Shown here: positions 25,119 through 34,100 of the stretch, piece after piece
Layout of the letters: every line of letters begins with the position of its first letter
How positions within the stretch are numbered: position 1 is the first letter of the stretch
Assembly (NCBI GenBank): GCA_028622995.1
Contig: JAJQJQ010000038.1
Location: forward strand, 372,001 to 436,000
Length of the DNA stretch: 64,000 nt
From: Panagrolaimus kolymaensis
Taxonomy: Eukaryota > Nematoda > Chromadorea > Rhabditida > Panagrolaimidae
Reading direction: 5' to 3'
Position numbers and translations under genes: made by a program
Notes under the pieces: model-generated
Databases searched by the model: none
The model's input: only the letters and a program-made list of their open reading frames with translations
Told to the model about the DNA's origin: nothing

Positions 25119-28100
25119 AGATTACAAGCTGCAGACCGGCGCCATCGTTGTCGATTCAAACTGGCACGAGCGGCGCCGACTTTTGCCAAATATGGCTCGA
25201 ATCGAATATGGGCGCTTTGAATCATCTATGACTTTACCAAGATTTCGATATGATAAGAAAAAAGAGAAGCCTAGGCAAGAAATTTGTGCACCCTTAAAAT
25301 GGTTATGTTTTTTGATTAATTTTACCGTTTTTGTAAGTTTTTCTTTTTTATTTAAACTTTTTTTCAAAAATTTCCTTTCTTTCTTCATGGATAGTTAATT
25401 CCTCCTTTTTTCCTTTCTTTGAAGTTAAAATCATCCATGTATTAAAAAATAAAACTTAAAAAAAGCGGCGGCAAAAAGAACAATACCACCATCATTTTCT
25501 TTTTCCATTTCATTTTTGGAAATTGAGAAGATGAGATGATGCGCCGCTGTGGTAACCAGCTGGCACAACCACTAACTACTAAGCATTGAATGCATGCATC
25601 GAGGTCATACTTTTTTCCAAAAATTTTTTTATTTGTTCTTGAAGAATAAAGAAAAAGCCAAGAGGCCAAAAAATGGAGACTAAAAAAATTTTAATGATCG
25701 CAACGGGATTTTTTGTTTAATTTCCTGGTCGGTTTTTTAAACAAAAACAAAAAGTTATAAATGTCCTTCAAAAATTTATGAACAAAAAAAAGAATGCATG
25801 AGAGAAAAACTTCTATCAATATTGTTTTGGCTTGATTGCTTCTCAAAAAAGTTTGAAACTAGTGATGGATAAAAAAAAGCTAATTGCCAACAAAAAATGG
25901 CCTTTGACGAGGTCATTAAATCGCTTGCTGCACCATTGCAGAAAAGAGAAAGTTGACTTTTTATTTTATTTTTTTCTGTATTGACGTTGCTAACTAACTA
26001 GTTTTTAAATAAAAAAATTATCGTCGTAGTCAATTTTTTGTCGATTTTGATCTTTTATTTGCTCCGTGCTTTTATTTGACGAAATATAAAAAACAAAAAA
26101 ACTTTCAAACAAGTTTAAACATTTTTTTGTGACGACAATTAAAAAGAATTGAAAGTAGCAATAACAAAAAAGTGTAGGATTAAGGTGTTCCTTCGGCGGC
26201 AAAAGGAGAAAAATAAAAATAATAACGATGTTTGTCAAAAATTTAAATAAGCGGAAAATCCGTTCATTCGTTTGTCGTTTGCTATTTGGCCCATCAAATA
26301 ATAAAAATAAAAATTGCTTTTCATTTTGGCCGCCGCTCGTTGAAGCTCCTCGTTGCTTTTCATTTTTATAATAATAAAGTACTTTTCTTTTTTCAAGTGA
26401 CATTCAATAGTTAGTTGCAGAAGAAAAAGAAAAGAAAAAAAATTTGCATTAATGATTATTTTTGGGGTTTTTCAACAAACGAATGAAAAAAAAAGTATCG
26501 TTTAATCTTTCAATAATAATAATGGCTTTATTCCGGCAAAGTCCCAATTTTCGGAAAGTAACAACCGAACGTTCGGTTTCTAACCGAACGTTCGGTTCTC
26601 ACTTTCCGAAAGCTTTGACACTTTTGTTGGCAAAACGTTATTTTGTGTATCGTTCGGTTTGATGCTAACGAACGAATGTGTTCGGGTTCGATAACCTTAT
26701 CCATAATTTTTTTATCAATTTTTTTTGAAATAAATATTTTTAAAATTTAAATTGCTCTTTGAAGATAAAATAAATTGGAATAACACTAATATGTACTATT
26801 TAAAAAAGGCAGAGGAATAACCAAAGCTGTTGCTAAAGTTTTTTTAAATCACAAAAATATCCCTATCACTATCTTTTCATTGAAACAAGTAATTATTTTT
26901 TTTAAATCTAGTCGTTTTTATGTTATCACAGATATTAATGAAACAATTTAAAAACTCAATCTGCAGCTTTGATGAAAAAACTAATCGATCAAACAAAACC
27001 AATTTGTCATAGCTGCATGGTCATTGCTTTAAAGTTTAAACATACAAATGAAACCTTCGATATTTATTACCAAAAATACCTATGTACGCTTAGTTATATT
27101 TTTCTTGTGCATATGTTATTAAATTACAATAAGTGAATTCAATGCAAAACAGTTTAAAAAAAAGCTCGTTTCCATTAATTTTTGAGATGCCTTCAACTTT
27201 ATTTTTTGTTTTTTTCTCTCTCAATATTTAGGATTGAAAATGGTTTTCTTTTTTCTCTGCTACATCTCAATTGCAAATCAAGCGGCATCTTCATTCGTAA
27301 GTAAGAATCACATTTGGAAACTAACTTTCAATGGAAGCCCAAAGTTTAAAACAACAGTTTTTTTTCTTTCCAAAGATTTTTTTTATCGAATAAAAAATTT
27401 CGGCAAAAAAAGTACAAAAAGAAAGATGTAAACATTTTAATCGAAGCAAGGGATAACATTTACCAAAAAAAAAGATCCGTTCTTTTTTATTTGAAAGTAG
27501 ACCACGGGAATGGTTATCGATGGTGTTTTAAAGCAGATGGTGCGCAAAAAAAAAGTGCCGATAAAGAGCTTTTTTCCCAATTTAGAAATTGATCGAAATA
27601 AATATTGCTTTTGATGTTTTATTTTGGATAAAAGTGAAAAGTGTATTGTAATAAATTGTTTGATTTTTGTTTTAAAAAATATTTACTCTCTTTTACATTT
27701 TTATATTTGAATCAAATTGTTTGAATGGTTTACGGTATTTGCATTTTTGATCGTCTAAAAATTTAAATTGTGGAAAGTATTTTCAAGTTTTTTTAAATTT
27801 ATTTTTTACTCAATCAAAATTCTGTAAATTTGCTTATTTTATTTCATTGTCAAAAAATGTTTCGTTCAATAAAAGTTATTTTATTTATCATTTTAATTGT
27901 TAATCCTGCTACACTTGCCACAGTTTTGGATGAAAAAAACCACCTGATAATCAACAGACAATTCTCGGCAAAGTACGTTTTAAAAAAAATTTCTTATTAT
28001 TTTCCTTTAAAAAAACTTTTTAATTTAACCATGGCTTTCCACCATCCGCTTATTTTTTGGTTATTTATTTAAAAAAAGACTAAATAAAATCTAAAATTTT

Positions 28101-31100
28101 GTTTTGATAATAGGGTAATTCGAGAAATTTTTATTGAAAGTAAAAAAGACGCATTTACATTTATCGATAAATATAACCAAAGTTGGATTTATCGTAAATT
28201 TTCTGTGTAATTCAAACATAAAAAAGTAGCCTTTTATAAAATTATGTTGACAGTCCATTCAATCACTGCACATTAAAATGTAAAATAACTACTACCATTT
28301 TAGCATTTTCGAAGAAAAATCTGAATATTTTCGAACATTTGAATTAGATTATTCGTTATTTTTAATTCCATTACCACCTGGTTTAAATGAAATTGCTGAT
28401 GAATCAACGCGACATGAATGCTATCTTATTGCTCAAGAAATATTGCAAGAACCCAATGAGCATATCCGAAAGGAATTAAGTTCTTGTTGTTATGAAGAAG
28501 GTCAGTTAATCAAAATGATAAGGAAAAAAATCTAATTTTAGCTTATTTAGATAATAGTGGAGGAAGATATAAAAGACTTGCTCCTTTAATTATTGGTTTT
28601 ATAATATTATCTATCCTTGGTACTGTTGGTGTTACTGCTGCTGGAGGTACTTTGTTAGCTATTAATTTTTTGGATATACGTGCTCTAAAAGCCGAAGTTA
28701 GCGAACTTAGAACGCAAAATCAATACCTTCTTGAAACTATGGCAAGACTCAATAAAGTCACCCACAAACAAGTCCAACTCAATAATTTTCGAATCCAAAC
28801 ATCTTTGTACGCAAGAAATGCTGAAAGAGTAATTATGAAGCTTTTAAAGCTTCTAATTACAAAAGGACCAATCAAATTTGATTCTATGCCCTCGACAATT
28901 GCATCGCACTTTAACGTTACTGATACACCTGATACTTTTTATTTTTTTCAATTGAAAAGCTGTAGTTCCACCAGTCTTGTTATCCAAATTGTCGCAGCAC
29001 ATTCAACTTTAAAGCAGACCTTGGAATGCAAGTATTTTACACATTTTGGTTATTTCGTGAATGACCTTTACCATCAACCCAAATTTCTAACACCATTTTG
29101 CAAATCTGGAACTGGAAATAAATATTTATCCCTTGATACAACCAAATGTTTAAAAGAATTTGTGAGTAAATCACTTTTTAAATTTTTAAATGTATTTTAT
29201 GTGGTGCTTGCAGAACTCGCTTAAATGCACTTCTTCGGCACTCACAGTAGCGAAGTGTAATCCAATGCAAGTAGAAAATTGTGAATTTGTGAGCCAAATT
29301 GCTGGACCCAACTACAAAATGGTTTTACAAATAGACACTTTCATCGTAATAGCCACAAAAATCAAGGTAAAATAATTTGTTTTTTTATAATAAAAATAAA
29401 AGCATGTTATGTAAAAAAGATTATTTTAGACTTATTCCATCGAAAATCCTCATGGTCAAATCGTTACCAAATCAGTTCCAGATAGTGGGATAATGGCGAT
29501 AATGTTAAATGCCGAGGATAAATTGATTCTTAGTGACTCCACATTCCAAGGACAATCAAGATTTCCAACTCTCGTTACACATATCATTGATCCATCATCA
29601 ATCGGAATTAAGCCAATCCCCGAATTCGAAGCTATAGAGCAGAGTCTTAACAACCAAGATTTTAGTTCTAAAGCGAGAAGTTATTTTGAAGAAAATTTTT
29701 TGCTATGTACTATTATTATTGTTTTGCTTTTAGTTTTATTGATTATGAGTATTATTTTATGTGTTAAACTTTGTTGCGGAAGTCCCACATATTATAATAA
29801 TGTTCGTTAATGTATATATGATTTTCTTTTGTTTGTTTTTCTTTTAATAAAAATTTGATAAGTTCCAAAATATTTTCTGTGAAAAAAACTAAATGTTTTA
29901 TTCAAAATTATTTTACTTCTCTTTACATATTTAAAAACTAAATTTATTAATATTTCAGTAAACACATTTACGGCTGTGAACTACTGTATCATCCAGCCAT
30001 GCGGTTTACTTTGAAAGAGTAAGGCTTTTATTAAAACTATGACTTAAAAATTTTTTATTTCTTTTTTTTTTGCAGATTAAAAGCTATTGAAGCTTTAATT
30101 ATTATTGATAAATTAGAAGTGGAATCGGCGATTGTGCCATGCGTGTCACAAGATGACATTGATTGTTTTGGTCGATTTTCACCAACTCGAAGAAAACTCA
30201 TTAGGAAAAACAGAAATGCTATCGAATTTAATTTTATCATAAGAAATTTTCGATATGCCCGAGGAGAAAATGAAGCACTTAATCGACTTCGGAAATTATT
30301 TAATTTTAATGGCATTAACTTCCTATCTAGCGTATATGAATCCATAAATCATAACATCCTGATAACAAAGGCAATAATGGTAATTACAACACAAATATTC
30401 ATAAAAAATAATTATTGTTTATTTTTACAGGAAGAGCAAATCAATTTTTTTTCGGTACTAATGAACATCTCATCATTGGAAAAAATGGTCGGTGGCGCTG
30501 ATGAAGATCCTGATCCTATACCTCCCAAAAGGTAAAATAGTAATTTCATTTATATATATTATAAAACTTGAATTTTAGAGCGAGATATGATTGGGATCAC
30601 CCAGAAGTCAAAAATTTATTAACCATTTACCTGAAGCAAGAAGAAAAAGGGATTAAAATTAAACTTCCTGATCTAATTGCAGATTTGGAACCCTATTTTA
30701 GGAAAAGGGTTCCAAAATCAACTTTATCTGAAAAATTAAGCTTGTTGAGACAAAAACCTAAAATTGACATTCAAAAAACGATTGAAGTAAGAAAAAATAC
30801 CATGTAAATTGATGATAAAAATATATTTTAGCCCTTCCTCGAAAAGCTTGGGCAAGCACAAATAAAAGTTGATGTTCCAAAAGAAGGAAAAGAAAATGTT
30901 CCGGAATTGATCAAAAAAGCCTTGGGTGATTATCATGAAGCCCACCAACAGCTTTTAAAAAATTTACAATCAAGTCTGATTAATGCTATTGATCCAGAAG
31001 CTCCATCCACATCGACTTTTTACCCAAAACTGCCCGATTTTAATAATGCCAATGATTTTGATATGGATAATAATTTTTCTTCACTTTCTGTAAGCACTTA

Positions 31101-34100
31101 AATTACTTTTTTTTATTTTTTTAAAAAGAATGTTTTTTATTTTAGCCAAAAAATGCTGATACCAATGAAGATTTTAATTTGAAGAGTGTTAAAAAAGCAA
31201 GAGTGAAGAAAACTCCTCGACGCTTGATCAAGAATAAATCTTTAATTAAGGTTTGCAATATTTATTGAAAAACTTTTTTTAATTGGAACTTTTAGGTTTA
31301 TACTTTTGGATATAATGAAAGGCTAACTAAAAATATGATTCAAATTGAATTCGATGATCACATCATTGAATATACCCAAGAAAATGATAAGAAAAAAGGT
31401 ACATGTTATTATAAATGTTCGCGGTGTGGATCCAATGGAATATTATATTCTGATAAAGAATTTTGGGTGGATGATCATAAAGAAGATTGCAACCCCATTC
31501 CCAAAGATCAACAAAAGGCTTGGCAAGCACAATTAAAAGCAAAGGAACTCGTAAGCATTGGAGTTAAAATTCCACAAGCTTATAACATTGGTTATCAAGA
31601 GGCTGTAGATGCAGATGCAGAAATTTATTATAAAGCTTTTTTTAAATTAAGAAAGCAATTGTCAAGAATTTATGGAAAAAATCTTGTTGATTGTGAGTGT
31701 GGTTCAACAGCTGTTGAATATCAATACCTTCAGTTTGCAAAAAGAAATATCCGTTGGCTTTTAAAAGAATCCAAAAAATGTGCTATTTTTGCAAGTGATA
31801 ATATGTTAAGAGTAATGGCAAAAGCTGAAGTTCTTGTAGTTGATGCAACATTTTCCATACGCCCATTTGGTTCTTCACAGGTAAATAAATGCGAGATGCA
31901 TATTAAAAGAAAAAATGCTTTAATTTTTTAGGTCTTGACAATGCATGCTCTTGTTGTTGCTGATGGAGGGCAAGAGTGGGTTCCAGTTTTGATGGCGGTG
32001 ATGACGAGTAAAAAGCAAGAAGATTATGAAGAAATTGTGGCGGCTATTTTGGAAGCTTGGAAAAGATTGGATGTCAAACCATCTTTCGGCCGAATTCATA
32101 GTGATTATGAATTAGCATTGATGAACGCCATGAAAAACTTGGGAGGCGAATCCAAACTTCGAGGATGTCTTTTCCATTCGTCACAAGCAATTTATCGTAT
32201 GATTGTGTCATCGGGTTTATATGAACATTATAAAAATGGAAGAGATGTTGATAGCAAATTCTACAGAATTAGGACTTGGCTAAGAGATATTTTAGCTCTT
32301 CCTTTATTAATGAAACCCGATATTCAATTTTATTGGAAATATGTCTTAAAATTTCCACCGAAACCAGCGACAAAAGATGAAACTTGGCCCACTGAAGCTT
32401 TGAACAAAATGCGAGATTATATTGAAGCAACCTGGATCAGCAGAAATGACAACAGTTGGTGTTTCTTTGGATTAGATAGAGTAAGAAACACCAACAAAGC
32501 TGAAAGTCACCATAGCGTTGGAGAAAAAACATTTTCTCGGAAACCACGATATAAGCTCTTTGTATATGAGCAAAGATTGTTTTACTCTCAATGTGAAACC
32601 CGAATTTCACAGCTTGCTCATGGTGATGCTCCTCGTGGTCGAATAAAAAAATATATTAATTTGGACAATAAACTTAAAGAATATGAAGTTGATTATATGG
32701 AAATCAGAAATAAAGTAAAAAATCTTTTTGTTTTTTTATTAAATTTAATTCTTTTTTGTTCTTTAGGTCAGGACACAAGCAGAACTTGTGCGCTTGCTTA
32801 GCTTGCACATTAGACGTGTAAGCCATCTGCTTCATGACATTCGCAATCGTTCTTGCAAAACCGTAAAATCAGGAAATTCACAAAAAGTAAAAGAAGCTGC
32901 AGCTCGAGCAATAATATGGAATCCCGCCCTTAATAATATGTCAATGGAAGATCAACTTGATACCATTGAAAAAAGCGTTTTGGTTAACCTCGAGGATGGC
33001 ATTGAAGATAAAGATATTCATGACATTGAACTTGAAAAAATGAATGCAACAATTTTGTTTGAAAGTATGGAAGAGCAGAATGAAAAAGGAGAAGAACCGA
33101 TTTCATCTGAAGATGGTGAGAATCCAATTAAAGTGGCACAAAAAAGAGATGAACCTTATTTTGGAATAAAACCATCAGATATTGCAGATGAAGATTTTAT
33201 ACCAGTTGAACCAGGGGTAATATTTATTATATCATATTAAGTTAGCAATCATCATTTTTTTTATAGTTTTTTTGTGGCCCCGTAACTCGTCGTTCTTGTT
33301 TTTATTATTTGAATCCACCATCAGAAAAATGGTGCAGAAACGTGTGCATAAAGTTGGGGTTAGACTTCAAACAATTTCTTCACCCTTCCTTGAATGGAAG
33401 AAAACAACCAATTATTATTGAACAATGTAAAATTATTGATTTCTTGCAAGTTCGTGGCGATGGAAATTGTGGCTATAGAGCGTTAGTGATGTTATTAACT
33501 GGATGTGACGATCAACATCCTCTTATGCGACATATTCTTTGTAAATATATCCTCGAAGATAGAATCAACTCTAACAGTAAGCTAAAACATTATTTTACAG
33601 TTTTTTAAATAATTTTTTTAAGGATTGGAAGGCGTTTATCCAAATATGATTGAGGAAGTAACTGCAAAAATTCGTGTTGCACCCAGCGCTGCATTTCCTG
33701 AACTTTGGTTAGGCGAAGGTGATCTAGCATTCTTCAGTCGTTTGGTTGAATGTAATATTATTGTTTATTCAAAAGAAAATGAAAAATGTCAAATACACAA
33801 TCATTATCAATTTGCTGGACCTTACGGAACACAAGATCCTAATCTCCCCACATTGTTGCTTAGATATTCACCCGGGCATTATTGTCCTATTTTTGATGTA
33901 AAATAAATTAGTAAAGTTAAAGTACAAATGTAAAAATTAAGCTTTGTTTGTATATATGTATTTGTGATCATACTTTGTTTGTATATATTTGTTGAGTTAC
34001 TTTATGCATGTAAAATGATAATATTTAAAAAAAATAAATTATTGAATCAATAAATAATATTCTGATGGACAAAACAGTTGGAAAACTATAAAAATCAAAA

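Noticed and set aside
26005..26403. 132-codon minus-strand frame in the tetraspanin intron
   Set aside because: Low-complexity Phe/Leu/Lys content, no family features, and no partner exons.
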